Shown here: positions 1 through 12,127 of the stretch, piece by piece
Numbering within the stretch: the first letter of the stretch is position 1
Layout: every line of letters begins with the position of its first letter
Assembly: GCF_932294415.1 (NCBI RefSeq)
Contig: NC_065545.1
Coordinates: forward strand, 22,739,357-22,803,356
From: Quercus robur
Taxonomy: Eukaryota; Streptophyta; Magnoliopsida; Fagales; Fagaceae
Direction of reading: 5' to 3'
Length of the DNA: 64,000 bases
Position numbers and translations under genes: made by a program
The notes under the pieces: model-generated
The model's database searches: none
What the model was told of the DNA's origin: nothing
What the model saw: only the letters and a program-made list of their open reading frames with translations

Positions 1-2058
1 TATTTCTTCTAGCTTCTCAACCGGCTCCGTTACCGTCCGATGCTCTTCTATACTTAAAGTCTGAACCTGATCCTCCATTTCCATCATGGCTATGTAACAT
101 TCGCGCGCGGCCATCTGATTCCCGCGCAACTCCCCTACTCCGTAGTCAGTTGGGAATTTAATCATCAGGTGGTAGGTGGAGGTTACTGCCTTCCATGAGT
201 TGAGCGTGGGTCGCCCGAGGATAGCGTTGTAGGCTGATGAGCAATCAACAACAAAGAATGTCACGTCCCTGGCTATCTGTTGGGGGTAATCACCCACAAT
301 TACGGATAAGGTGACCGCGCCCAGGGGGAATACTCGGCTCCCGCCGAAGCCGACAAGTGGGGCGTTCGTCGGGATCAGTCGCCCCCTGTCGATCCTCATC
401 TGCTGGAACGCGGTGTAGTATAAGATGTCTGCTGAACTGCCATTGTCGACGAGCACCCGGTGCATATTGTAATCTCCTACACGCAAGCTGACGACGAGTG
501 CGTCGTCATGTGGATGGTGAAGGCGTCGTGCGTCTTCTTCTGAGAATCCGATTACGGGACCTTCTCTTCTTTGTATCTTCGGCACGGCTCCCGTCAGTTG
601 AACATTCTGTATCATCCGAAGATAAGTCTTACGGGCCTTCTTGGATGACCCGGCGGCGGTCATCCCTCCTACGATCATCCTTATATCCCCAATTGGGGGC
701 CTTGGTCGCTCATTGTCCCGTCGGGGGTGCTGGTCTTGTGCGGGGGGATCCGCTCTCTCCTTGCTAACGAATCTCTGCAGCTTTCCTTGTCTAATAAGGG
801 CTTCTATCTGCTGCTTGAGGTCATAGCAATCAGCTGTGTCGTGGCCGTGGTCGCGGTGGAATCGGCAGTACTTATCTCGGGAACGTTTGTTGGGGTCACT
901 CTTCAGCTTTCCTGGGAATGTCAGCGATTCCTCGTCCTTGATCTGCATAAGGACTTGATCTATTGGGGCTGTTAGCGGAGTGAAGTTCGTGAACCTTCCC
1001 CCCAGGGGCTTTGGGCGTCTTTCGTCCCTTCGGTCCGCGGTTCTTGCCTTCTTTCGGCTTTGGTCCTGCCGACTGTCTTCCTGCCGTTCTCTTTTTCTAG
1101 GCCTCTCTTCCCGAGCTAAGAGTGCATCTTCAGCGTTCATATACTTTGTGGCACGATAAAGCACTTCTGACATGGTTTTTGGGTCGTTTTTGTATATGGA
1201 AAACAAAAACTTGCCCTTCTTCAAACCATTTGTAAATGCCGCGACAAGTATCTTGTCGTCAGCTTCGTCGATCGAGAGCGCCTCTTTGTTGAAGCGGGAG
1301 ATGTAGGCTCTTAGAGTTTCGTCTTCTCGCTGCTTCATACTCATCAAGCAAGCCGTAGACTTCTTGTACCGATGGCCTCCAATAAAGTGTGCGGTAAACT
1401 GAGCGCTGAGTTCTTTGAAGGTGCTGATGGAGTTTGGGGCCAGTCGACTGAACCAAATTCTTGCTGCGCCTTTTAGCGTTGTAGGGAAGGCCCTACACAT
1501 GATGGCGTCCGCTACTCCTTGAAGGTGCATTAGGGTTTTGAAGGTCTCCAGGTGGTCTAGTGGGTCCTTGACCCCGTCATAACTGTCTATCTGCGGCATG
1601 CGGAACTTACTTGGCAAGGGGTAGGAGTTGACGGCAGTGGTGAACGGTGAGTCCGTTCGGTTGACAAGGTCATCAAGGTCGCTCGATACTCGTCCCTTGA
1701 GAGCATTCATCATAACCTCCATCTGTTCCTTCATGGCTTGCATCTCCGCGAGGACGAGGGGCGGAGTGGTTTCCGCGAGGGAGGGGATGCTCGTGTTCTG
1801 TCGTTCAGGTTTGCTCGGGGCGTTGCTGGCCTGGGGTCCTTCCTGGTTTCTCCTGTCAGCGCTGGTTCCTTCTTGCTCTGCTCCTGGGTTGTTGGGAGCT
1901 GCATTCTTCTGTCACAGTTGCTCTTCTAGGTCGTGATTTTGCTTTGTGAAGCGCTCCACGGTGGCGGCGAGTGTCCTCACCTGTCTTTCGAGCGCAGTTG
2001 TAGGAGTTTCTTCTTCTTGAATGTCGTTGTTGGTCGCCATTGAGCGAGTGAGTACCAT
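1..2058 (-). pseudogene. gag-protease of gypsy element A (partial, one nonsense codon)
   Basis: The start is the ATG at 2058 or the one at 2040 (MATNND). An early coiled stretch is followed by the retrotransposon gag core (DSYDGVKDPLDHLETFKTL type), a single zinc knuckle near 800-870 (CRFHRDHGHDTADC), and an aspartic protease near 420-450 with the catalytic motif DNGSSADILY. I checked that the zinc knuckle, the protease motif and the residues at position 1 share one frame. One TGA at 1912-1914 interrupts the N-terminal part; the sister copy has CGG there. Gag would form the virus-like particle and the protease would cleave the polyprotein. I did not check every codon for further stops, so a readthrough or a single recent mutation are both possible. 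Confidence 0.85.
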
Positions 2059-2100
2059 GTAACTCTCTTGTCTTGAAAGCGAGAACGTGCTAAAGCGTTT

Positions 2101-2118
2101 CCCACAGACGGCGCCAAC
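2101..2118 (-). other. Primer binding site of element A
   Basis: On the minus strand this reads TTGGCGCCGTCTGTGGG, the sequence found next to the 5' LTR of many Tat-type plant gypsy elements. It lies just inside the LTR and fixes the orientation of the element. Confidence 0.75.
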
Positions 2119-2124
2119 TGATGA

Positions 2125-2767
2125 TGCCGGAAATTTGCCCACCAGTGAGTCACACGTCTCTCGTATGATCGCGAATGGCACCTACACAACGAAAAGGAAT
2201 AACCTAGCGGTGGGTACCGGTGTGGTACCGGCCAAACACCCTCCGAAGGTCAAGTTAGAAATATTCTCACTACTCTAGAGTGCTAGAGAGGGTAAATTAT
2301 GCGTACCTTGGTTTGTGAGGGTGCTTGGGCTTTTATAGTAGAGAGGGTTGACCCTCTTTTCCTTGGAGTAGAAGTCTTTTCCTTATCGGAGTCTTCTTGG
2401 GCGTATTTTACGGAATCCTTTCCATATAGAAGTCCTTAGGTTCCACGAAACGTGGGGAGCAAGTTATTTATTTGTACATGTAAGTGTGCAGAATAGGTAT
2501 TTCATAGACTGACGCCGTCAGTCTATGTCATCCCGTCAGTCTACACTTATCCCGTAAGCTTCAGGATGTTCGGCTTTATGTGGAGTTCTTTTGCCTTAGG
2601 TCACCGTCAGCCTCGAAGGTATGCTGACGGCAAGACCGTCTCGTCACCCTTGTTAAGTCTGCATCTTCACCCTTGCAAGGCATGCACCGTCGCCCTTTTC
2701 AGGTCTTCACCGTCGCTCTTGTCAGGTATGTACCGTCACGCTGGCTATCATAATTTTATCCTCATCA
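2125..2767 (-). repeat. 5' LTR of gypsy element A (643 bp)
   Basis: On the minus strand it starts TGATGAGGATAAAATTATG and ends in CGGCA, next to the primer binding site. It matches the LTRs at 51098 and 60159 in its start, its end and several internal blocks, such as the text around the tctagagtgct motif near 2276. A TATA box (ctataaaag on the minus strand, near 2328-2344) sits where an LTR promoter is expected. Confidence 0.85.
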
Positions 2768-3297
2768 ATGTGTTTCTGAAGTAAGTTGCCTTTTGGATGG
2801 TTGTATGCGCCTGTTCAACAATTGCAGATGATGAAATGTTGCTTCAAATTCTTTTTCCTTATTATTTGGGTTGAAGGCTGTACTCTCTCTCACAATTCCA
2901 TTCTTGAAAAGTGTTTGCTTGATTATGCAATGTCCGACCATTATTTTCACTTGTCAAAATGCAACTATCCTAACATGGAATTTTTTTTCTAAATTTTTTT
3001 CCTATGAGATTTAGCTGAAACAGTACCTTCTTGGGGTAGAAGGCTAGGTTGTAGGTTCAAATCCCAATGGGTGTCAACATATTTTCCTGATAAACTAAAA
3101 AAAGGTTCCTCTATACAAGCTCACACACTCCGGCAATTAGTCATGTTTATAGTGGTGGGAGAGACCTTTCTGTGAGTATTGTTTTCTTTTATAAGCTAAC
3201 TAATTCAAGTACTTCTGTCTTGTGTAGGTTTTTAATGTCTTTTGCTTTATAGCTTCAAGCTCATCTTTTTGATGCCCAATTCTGTTTATACCCTCAG
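2768..3297. other. No recognisable gene; probable intron of the WD40 fragment
   Basis: AT-rich sequence without coding signal. It ends in a pyrimidine-rich tract and ccctcag, a good splice acceptor for the exon that starts at 3298. It may be intron DNA into which gypsy element A inserted. Confidence 0.4.
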
Positions 3298-3872
3298 TTA
3301 TACTTGACAGACTTGGCGACAAGGGAGAGTTTCATGCTTTGCACGGGAGAACACCCTATTTTGCAAATGGCTTTGCATGATGATAGTATATGGGCTGCTA
3401 CCAGTGATTCTTCTGTTCATAGATGGCCTGCTGAAGGACGTAACCCTCAGAAGGTCGTTCAAAGAGGCGGTTCATTCTTAGCTGGAAACTTGTCATTTTC
3501 GAGGGTAAGGGTCTCCTTAGAAGGATCTGCCCTTGTGAGTAATGCTTCTTTCTGTTTTTTCATAATTTGTATTTTGATATATTAATGTTATTGCAGTTCT
3601 TAGGTGGTTATGTGTCCCTGTTGGACACTGGTATGTTAGTGTTTTGGAGTATACTCAAGTTTTATTTGTGTTTTTATTTATTTATTATTTTTTTTTATGG
3701 ATTTTTAATTCTTGGATTTGCTAATTTTTGATGTTTGCATTTTGGGGATTAACATTAATGTTCTTGGCTCATTGAAGTACTGGTTTTTCAACAATGTTGT
3801 GTAGGTTCCTATTTACAAAGAGCCAACGCTAACCATTCTTGGAACTCTTGGAATAGAGCAACGTGAAATTTT

Positions 3873-3877
3873 GAATA
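3873..3877. repeat. Target-site duplication GAATA, left copy
   Basis: GAATA stands directly before the LTR at 3878 and again at 4901-4905 directly after it. Removing the LTR and one copy rejoins the WDR48-like exon in frame. Confidence 0.9.
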
Positions 3878-4900
3878 TGTTAGAACATATGTGTTTCACA
3901 TGTTAAGAACATATGTCATGATTTTATGTAATTGGCTTATCTTTTGACAAAACGCACTTTACTTGTATTTGGGTAGATTTAGGATGTCTTTAAATATTTC
4001 AAGAAACCTTGTTTCAAGATCAAGTATTGAAACCTTCAAGTCTGTTCAAGAAAACAAGTTCAGAGTGCAAAATCATTAAAGCTCGACAGCTGGCTCGACA
4101 GTTGCATCTATCGAGCTTAAGGAAGTTGTTCTACATTCGGTGTGCTCGACACCTGCTCGACAGCTTCTATCTGTCGAGGTTTAAGATTCTCAGAATTCCA
4201 ATATGATTTTCTTGGGATCCATGAATTTGTCTTTGGGCTTTCTTTTCTCCTAACCCTAGACATATAAAAGGATCAGTTTAAGGGCCGTCAAATAGTTCAC
4301 AAGTTGCACAAGTTTTGAGCAAACTCTGTTCAAGCAAATTGTGACTGGAGACGAAGTTTTTGCCATAGTTCATCTTTTTCTCTTGAAGAAGTTGTTGTGT
4401 ATGTGCACCGTAGGGTTTTGTGATCAAGCATCTTCTTGATCTTCATCGTGTGGATGAACTGAAAAACTTTGCAACCAACAACCTTCTTAGTTGGTGATTG
4501 AAGTCGCGTACTGGGATCCACGCAATTGGTTAGTCACGTACTTGGGAGTCGTGCATCGAAAGGGGAACTGTCACTACAGAACAAGTCCAATTGGGTATTG
4601 GGGTAAGGGTTCAACTGTAGGTTGGTAAGGTACTTGGATTCCTTTACTTGTAACCGCTTGTTGTGATAATAGTGGAGTTTCGAAAGTGATGACTTGAAAA
4701 TCACTCGGTGGGGTTTTTACCGTTAGGTTTTTCCCATTCGTAAACAAATCACCGTGTTATTTATTTTCCACTATATATTTAGTTTATTAGTGATTTGTTT
4801 GTGCTACCACGAGTTTTCATGATAAATTGATTAATTAATAACTTGGCTAATTAATTAATTAATTTCTATCACAAGGGGTCATTCAGTTTATGACCTATCA
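3878..4900 (+). mobile_element. Solo LTR (1023 bp) inserted in the WDR48-like exon
   Basis: It starts TGTTAGAACATATG and ends GACCTATCA, with the perfect 5-bp duplication GAATA on both sides. A TATA box (tataaaag, 4263-4270) in the plus direction sets the strand. No internal coding region or second LTR is present, so this is the product of LTR-LTR recombination. The U3 part holds repeated ctcgacag motifs around 4080-4180, a style shared with the solo LTRs at 18659 and 25296, although the sequences are not the same family as far as I can see. Confidence 0.88.
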
Positions 4901-5081
4901 GAATAATAGAAGGCATGTGTTGACTAAGGTGATTGTGACTTCCCTCATACTTTACAATGACAATGTGTTACTCTAACTAAACAAGACCTTTAAAATCAAC
5001 ATCTTTCATTGACAAGATACAACTGGTTCTGTGAAGCTGTGGGAGATCACCAAGGGCATTGTAGTTGCATATTATGGAAAG

Positions 5082-5678
5082 GTCACATTGGTTCTTTTTC
5101 TAGTTGTGTTTGACAATAATATATTTGTTGACATGGTAGGTGTGCCTGATTGACATAAGGGCCAGGGTAGTTCTTCTGATTAATACTGGCAATATTTGTT
5201 TATATATTAAATTTTTATAAATTTCATTTTGGTAGGGGACACCTTTGGTTATCATCCATGCTTTTGAGTTTTGATGTAAAAGAATTCATGCTTTTGATTT
5301 CAATATTCCAGCAGTCATTTGAGCACATCTCTCTATATGTTGTAAGTTATTAGGGGGAGGAAATATGAACTTTGCTAGATAAATAAGATTTCTCAAATTT
5401 GACAGCCAACAGTGACCATGTTTTTAAGAAGAACTAGTATCTGCCAATATTGGTTTTGGTCCCAAGCATTCTAAATTTTCTGGTTAAATTACTAATTCGT
5501 GTGCAAGTAGATCAAACTAAGTATGTACGTCCATGTTTTTATATCATCAATAACAAGAAGATTGAATATAAAAAAAGAGAATCATACATATAAGCAAACA
5601 AGAATACTTCATCACTTCTCTTTTTGTTAGGACATCATCGATGAAATTAGACAAATGAAACACACTTGGCACTAGGGT
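5082..5678. other. No gene seen
   Basis: AT-rich DNA between the WDR48-like fragment and the copia element. I could not find the next expected exon of the WD40 gene. Confidence 0.4.
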
Positions 5679-5683
5679 AGTAT

Positions 5684-7121
5684 TGTTGGAAAATCTAGTT
5701 TTGTATCTTATACAAAACACACAGCAGAAGCAACAAATATGGATCTATTTCATTCATGATCGATAACATGTACTATGTAAATTTCAGAATTTAAGAACAA
5801 GATAGCATACCTTGATGAGGTGAAATTCAAAACAAAAGATTAAAAGTACTTGGGAACACTTTTAATCTTCACTCTAATTCCACTTTATGCCCAAGAAGTG
5901 TGATCTCTCAATTAGTTTTCAAGAGAGAATAATCGAGTGGCTTCACCCACACATACACACCATTTCACAATGATGTCTCTCTTATAAAAAATTTTTGTAT
6001 GTTTCTCCATTTATAACTAATTGATTATCTAATTGGGCTGGCCTATTGGGCCTTACCAATTGGGCTTTAGCGTGTGGCTTGGAGTGGGACCAAAAGGGAC
6101 TAATAAGACACTAGCTCCAATGGGCCTTGGGCTTTTCTGTCAACTTTTGACAAGTCTAAAGTTACCATTAATTATATTTAATACCACCATATAAATATAA
6201 TTGCACTCTAGGCCTTATTAATAAATTATATCCCAATACTTTATTATATATGCAACCCCTTCATAAAATATTCGTAGCAATACAAAGTCATGAATGTAGA
6301 CTGCCACTTTGAAGATTACTACATCTTAATCCTTGAATACCCGATTTAATCCTTTAAGTTATTCATCATATATTTATGAAATCCAATTTTATAAATATAT
6401 ACTTCAGTAATTTCTTACTAAAGTGGTTAGGCCCAACTCTCTGAATAACTGAACCCATTAAACTTATCTCAAGAGAATATTTTATATCTCGTTAAGAGAT
6501 TATGAATTCCATTTTGAGAATATATGTTTCATCAACACTAAATGTGGCTGCCCAACATACTGAGGTTTTGACCGTTACTTTAGATCTCACTCTTGATATA
6601 TGAAAGAAACCTACACTCCATGATCAGGTCCATTATTCTCTCAAGATTAAGAGTTCATGCAAATAGAAGTTGTGAGATTTATTATTCATTTGACAGTCGT
6701 TAGGAGAATAATAAATCTCACAGCGATCCAGTTCAATATGTCTTAACTCTTAAAACATATCAACATATCAACATATCAACTAGAAGTCTCTACTTCCATG
6801 ATCAAGACAAATCGTCTTAGTTGATATGTTATAGTCTTCGTAGATGAAATGCCTAATTTCATCACCGACTACGAACCAAAATTCTAAGTTTATAAAGAAC
6901 TTGTAATCTATATTTTCTGTGACTAAATCACATAAATCAAATACTATGTATCTCATGGACTATATGATAATGTTTGAATATTCATGTTACCATTATTTTA
7001 GATAATAATAAAGAAACTTTATTAATCACAACATTAAGTCATACATAATGTCATACATAATAACATACATAATATCATACATAACATTCTACAATTGGAT
7101 TTAAGGGCACTAATCCTAACA
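5684..7121 (-). repeat. 3' LTR of the copia element (1438 bp)
   Basis: On the minus strand it starts TGTTAGGATTAGTGCCC and ends TTTTCCAACA. A TATA box on the minus strand (gttataaatgg, near 6009-6020) marks the promoter. Apart from its inner end it can be aligned along its length with the right copy at 22728-23973, with scattered differences of a few per cent by eye. A short triplicated acatatcaac stretch occurs near 6758-6781. Confidence 0.9.
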
Positions 7122-7138
7122 ATCTCCCATTTGCCCTA
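7122..7138 (-). other. Polypurine tract of the copia element
   Basis: On the minus strand the sequence before the LTR is purine rich (agggcaaatgggagat). This is the usual plus-strand primer of copia elements and sits directly against the LTR start. Confidence 0.75.
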
Positions 7139-7246
7139 AAGACTATTGTGCACTAATCTAACTCTCATTCCCTCCAAATGTGACTCGAAAGTCCTTTGAG
7201 GCAAGGCTTTGGTAAAAGGATCTGCTAGATTATTTGCACTTTCAAT

Positions 7247-8610
7247 TTATGCAACCACTACATCTCCACGAGCAACAATGTCTCGAATGATGTGGTACTT
7301 TCTCTCAATATGCTTTCCTTTCTTATGATTTCTTGGATCTTTGGATTGTGCAACTGCTCCACCATTGTCACAAAACAATGTGATGGGAACTTGCTCCATT
7401 CTCATTACACTAAGATTAGAAAGGAATTTCTTGAGCCATAGAACTTCTTTAGCCGCTTCACAAGCAGCGACATATTCAGCTTCCATGGTGGAGTCTGCAA
7501 TACAAGATTGCTTAGTACTCCTCCAACTTATGGCTCCACCTCCCAAGGTGAATACACATCCTGAAGTGGATTTTTTGAAATCTAGATCTGACTGAAAGTC
7601 TGAATTTGTATAGCCAATGGGAATCAAATCCTCACACGAGTAAACAAGCATATAATCTCTCGTTCTCCGTAGATACTTGAGAATATGCTTTACAGCTTGC
7701 CAATATTTTGGTCCTGGATTTGATTGATATTAGCTGACCATGCCAACTGAATAACAGATATCTGGTCTAGTACAAAGCATTACAAACATGAGACTTCCCA
7801 TTGCAGAAGCATAAGGAACTTGTCTCATCGTATTTTCTTCATCTTAAGTCTTAGGCCTTTGGTCATTAGACAGAGGAACTCCATGTCTAAAAGGAAGTAA
7901 TCATTTCTTGGAGTTTTGCAAGCTAAACCGTTCTAGAACCTTATCTATATATCCAGCTTATGACAAGCCTAACATCTTATTCTTGCGATCTTGCCAAAGC
8001 TTGATGCCTAGAATAAAGTTAGCCTCACCCAAGTCCTTTATATCAATTGGCTTGACAACCAAACCTTTACTGATGACATTACCCCTACATCATTTCTAAT
8101 GAGTAGAATATCATCAACATAAAGCACTAGGAACATTACTACTTTATCTCAATGTATTTTGTACATACATGGTTCATCAAGATTTTGTTCAAAAACAAAT
8201 GACTTGATTGCTTGATCAAATTTGATGTTTCATGACCTAGATGCTTGCTTAAGTCCATAAATGGACTTTTTCAACTTGCATACCATATGCTCTTGGTTCT
8301 TTGCTATGAAACCTTCCGGTTGCAACATATAGATTTCTTCTTGAAGTTTGCCATTAAGAAATGCAGTCTTGACATCCATTTGCCAAATCTCATAATCATA
8401 ATGAGCAGCAATGGATAAGAGAATTCTGATAGATTTAAGCATGGCTACTGGAGAAAAGGTTTCTTTATAATCAATACCTTCTTTTTGTGTATACCCTTTC
8501 ACCACTAGCCTTGCTTTAAAGGTTTCAACCTTTTTATCCATCCCTCTCTTCCTCTTGTAAACCCATTTACAACCAACAGGTTTGATGCCATTAGGCGCCT
8601 TTATAAGATC
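7247..8610 (-). pseudogene. copia reverse transcriptase and RNase H, decayed
   Basis: The reverse transcriptase part (8541 to about 8100) shows [22 protein letters not shown], the block [12 protein letters not shown] with its catalytic aspartate, [11 protein letters not shown], and then LYVDDILL near 8130. RNase H (7651-7247) shows GYTNSDF, KSTSGCVFTLGG, ISWRSTKQSC, STMEAEYVA, LFCDN and HIERKYHIIRD. This is the typical C-terminal half of a copia polyprotein, where cDNA is made and the RNA template removed. Several in-frame stops and frameshifts separate the readable blocks, especially between 7650 and 8230, so no functional enzyme can be made. It is contiguous with the integrase remnant. Confidence 0.92.
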
Positions 8611-10219
8611 CTAAACTTGATTGGAATACATAAAATCTAATTCAGATTTCATAGCTTTGATCCAATGATGCGCATCTATATCATTCATTGTCTCTTCATA
8701 AGTGTAGGGATCTGATTCAATCTCTTCTGAGATAGTTTCATAAGTTTCTCCCAAACCTATAAATCTTATAGGAAGCCGAACAATTCTCCCACTACGACGA
8801 GGGACCTGTGTACTAGACATCTCATGAATAGTATCTTGTGGTGTATCTAATACAGCCACATCATTCTTAGTTTCATCTATTGGTTGTTCATTTACAGATT
8901 CATTCATTTCAGCTAACACAACTCTACTTCTAGGAGTATAGTTATTCATATAGTCATTTTCCAAGAATTTGGTATTTGTACTAACAAACACTTTGTTATC
9001 CTCACGACTATAGAATAAATAACCCCTAGTTTCTTTTGGATAACCTACAAGCAAACACATTTCTAATTTTGGTTCCAAATTATCAGGCTTCCCTTTTAAC
9101 ACATGTGCTGGACAACCCCAAATGTGGAGATATTTCATACTAGGCTTATGTCCACTCCACAATTCCATGGGTGTTTTGGGAACAGATTTTGATGGAACTA
9201 AATTCAAAATATGTATTGCGGTATTTAAGGCATAACCCTAAAAAGAAATCGGTAAAGTTGAGTAACTCATCATGGACCTAACCATTTCTAAAAGAGTCCT
9301 ATTCCTTCTTTCTGCTACACCATTTTGTTGGGGAGTTCCAGGTGCAGTCAATTGGGATAAAATCCCATTTTGAGTTAAGTATCCTTGAAATCCCCAAGAA
9401 GGTATTCGCCACCACGATTAGATTGAATGGCCTTTATGCGTTTACCTAATTGATTCTCAACTTCAGCCTAAACTCTTTGAACTTTTCAAAGGCTTCCGAC
9501 TTCTGTTTCATTAGGTACACATAACCATATCTTAAGTAATCATCGGTAAAAGTGATGAAGTACTCATAACCTCCTTTTGCTTGGGTTGACAAAGGACCAC
9601 ATACATCCGTATGAACTAATTCAAGCAACACTTGGGCTCTTCTACCTTTTGCATTAAAAGGTCGTTTGGTCATTTTACCTTCCAAACAAGATTCACAAAC
9701 TGGAAAATCATCAAAGTCCATGGGCCCTAAGAGTCCATCTTTGATAAGTCTTTGAATTCTGTTTGAATTAATATGATCCAAACGCAAGTGCCAAAGATAT
9801 GCTTCATTAGTAGAAGGAAACTTTCTCTTTAATGATTTTACATGAGAGTCATTATCTAATTCAAAATTATATAATTCATGCTTATTAAGAGTTAAAATAT
9901 AAAGACCATCCATAATATTGCCAGAATAGATAAACATTTTACCCTTCTTTATTACAACATTGTCTTTAAGGATAACACAATATCCATATTTATCTAAATA
10001 AGTTGCAGAAATTAAATTTCTACGAACATTAGGTACATATAGACAGTCTTCCAATATTAAAACCCTAGAGTTAAAGCATAAATTAACAAATCTAACAGCT
10101 ACAACTGGAATCCTGCTCCTATCAGCCAAAGTAAGAAACAATTCTCCTTCATTAAGCTTTCTAGTCTCCTGGAAACCTTGCAAAAAATTGCAGATATGAT
10201 TAGTACAACCTGAATCCAC
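8611..10219 (-). pseudogene. copia protease and integrase, decayed
   Basis: The protease motif VDSGCTNHIC starts the stretch near 10219, one stop codon after gag. It is followed by the GAG-pre-integrase zinc motif (HLRLDHINSNR and CESCLEGKM) and the first integrase aspartate in ELVHTDVCGPL, with YFITFTDDY after it. A frameshift zone with stops lies at about 9210-9460. The C-terminal part (9207-8611) resumes with NLVPSKSVPKTPMELW, WGCPAHV and VGYPKETRGY, and ends at a stop near the start of reverse transcriptase. These enzymes would mature the polyprotein and insert the cDNA. The frame breaks show the copy is dead. Confidence 0.9.
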
Positions 10220-10222
10220 ACA

Positions 10223-11101
10223 CTAGGAATCCGTGGGATTTTGTACTAAACATATTTCAAGGAGGAATGAACTTTTCATACCCTTATTATTGGCAGCCTT
10301 GAATTTTGGATAATTCTTCTTCCAATGTCCTTTCTCACCACAATGGAAACACTTTCCTTTGGTTTTCTTTCCTTTGTTGGCAACCCCTAAGGCAATTTGT
10401 TTACCATCTTGCTTGGTGAAGTCCTTCTTCTTCTTCTTACCCTTGCCTTTTGACTTAGGTTGAGAAGTAGAAGCTTCAGCCTTATTAGCATTAACACTAG
10501 AAGTACCAAGGATGCCTTCTGCCGCTACCAACTCATTCATCAACTCAGACAATGAATAAACTTTTTTGTTCATGTTATAGTTAAGTATGAATTCCTTGAA
10601 TGATTCTGGTAGTGACTGGAGTATCATATCCACTTGGGATTCTCCATCAATATCGGCACCTAAAACTTCTAATGTATTGAGATTGGAGATCATCCTAAGA
10701 CAATGCTCCCTCACTGAAGTACCTTCAGCCATTTTGGTGTTATAAATCTGCCTCATAGTTTCTTGCCTTGCAAAACAGCCTTGCTCACTAAACATCTCCT
10801 TCAGACTTAGCATTATGTCCGAAGCTAGTTCTACATCCTGCATTTGATGCTGTAGAACATTTGAAATAGATGCTAGGATATAGCACTTAGCCATCTCATT
10901 AGATTTCTACCAACGATCATATCGTTGTTTTTCCTCAAGAGGGGCATCTAATGATGGAAAGCTAGGACATGGTTGAGTAAGCACATATTTGTGCTCTTCA
11001 ACAGTAAGAACAATGTTCAAATTTCTTTTCCAGTCAACATAGTTGGATCCAGTCAGTTTGTTTTGATTAAGAATAGTAACAAGTGGGCTAAATGATGCCA
11101 T
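10223..11101 (-). pseudogene. copia gag, decayed (altered zinc knuckle)
   Basis: The start is the ATG at 11101 (MASFSPLVTILNQNKLTGSN), the usual opening of this type of plant copia gag. The UBN2-type core follows (SLKEMFSEQ, MISNLNTLEVLG, ILQSLPESF), then a lysine-rich stretch and a zinc knuckle, CFHCGEKGHWKKNYPKF, near 10310-10360. The fourth zinc ligand, normally Cys, is Tyr in this copy. A stop near 10905 separates the first 64 residues from the rest, and another stop ends the frame before protease. Gag would assemble the particle and bind RNA. Confidence 0.9.
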
Positions 11102-12122
11102 GATTTTAAATCTGAAAATAACAAACATGAATATAATTAGTAAACTAGACATTATCAATTTAGCATATAAACATATAGTATGGAACCTTAATAAAACCAT
11201 AATATAAAATATGCAACGACAACCCAATCCCATGTTTAAAATTTCTTGCAAGCAAGTAAATTATAAACACTATGACTGATTGAGAACTATTCTCATTATT
11301 AGTGCTATCATGATAACTTTTATCAAACACTAATAATATGCCGTATTTCCTTTAGCCTCTAAGTAATAATGACATAGCTCCAAAGGGAGGTTAACATTAA
11401 ACTTAGTCTAGAGTACACCATTGACTGAATTCTATGTGAGTCATTAAGTAACTCCACAGTAGCGTCGTCGTTTTTAATGTAAAAACACATATCATTCATC
11501 ATTAAGAAGTTTAATATGTAGTACCATGAATTAAGCACCCTCCAAAGGGAGCAAGGCATATATGCCAAGGCGAGGTGCTTAATCACACTACTATAAACCC
11601 ACAATGGAGGCCGTGAGATCCAACCCTTGTATCTCTCTCCCACTAGATATTTTAAATTAAAGGTTTTTAAGATCAAGAACCATAATAATGCTAGACACCT
11701 TGAAAACATAATCCTAATCTTATTAGGAATAAATTTCATAATCCTAGCATTAACATGATAGCATGTGTATCAGCAACCTTGATGCAATACCGAAAAAGAT
11801 AATTTCTAGTTTAACTTTCTCAAAGTGAGATCATGCATATTTTATAACACAAAGGATACAATCTTATCCATGTGTAATCAAGCCATAAATCATATATAAT
11901 CATTGACGATGTACAATACTAATTCAAAACTAGTAAATCGACATTGTCGCATATATATGTCATTTGATAAACACGTAAAGTTGAATTGCTTAGATATAGT
12001 TATTGAATGCTTGAAACCTTGTATCACTAATTCGAATGCATATGAAATATAATATACGGATTGAATGAATCCTTTATATTAACACATGCAAGATGGCCAT
12101 CAAGAGAATTAATCATTAAATT
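11102..12122 (-). other. Probable untranslated leader of the copia element
   Basis: About 1 kb upstream of gag on the minus strand without coding signal. It reaches the insertion site of the nested gypsy element. I did not find the tRNA-Met type primer binding site here or beyond the nested element. Confidence 0.4.
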
Positions 12123-12127
12123 GTCTT

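Larger units (their letters stand above)
1..2767 (-). mobile_element. Ty3/gypsy Tat-type retrotransposon A, 5' part, continues beyond left edge
   Basis: Reading on the minus strand, the order is LTR (2767 to 2125), a primer-binding-site-like sequence, then gag and protease running to position 1. The coding part is collinear with the plus-strand element at 51098-60716 (same gag, zinc knuckle and protease order), so the two belong to one family or close sister families. Reverse transcriptase, integrase and the 3' LTR would lie left of the window. This copy looks much better preserved than the one at 51 kb: its frame can be followed for over 1.9 kb. A target duplication cannot be tested because the other end is missing. 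Confidence 0.9.
3298..5081 (+). pseudogene. WDR48-like WD40 protein gene fragment, split by a solo LTR
   Basis: Three exon pieces can be read. Exon a (3298-3534) gives LYLTDLATRES, then IWAATSDSSVHRWPAE and RGGSFLAGNLSF, ending at a GTGAGT donor. Exon b starts after gtag at 3805 (VPIYKEPTLTI, EQREILN), is cut at 3877, and resumes at 4901 with NNRRHVLTK. Exon c (5017-5081) gives TGSVKLWEITKGIVV. The order and wording match the middle of the plant homologue of WDR48, a WD40 protein of about 750 residues that in animals activates ubiquitin proteases. The WD40 repeats before this part and all later exons are missing here. The exon b/c junction is off by one base, so the fragment is not translatable even without the LTR. 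It is sandwiched between gypsy element A and the copia element. Confidence 0.8.
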
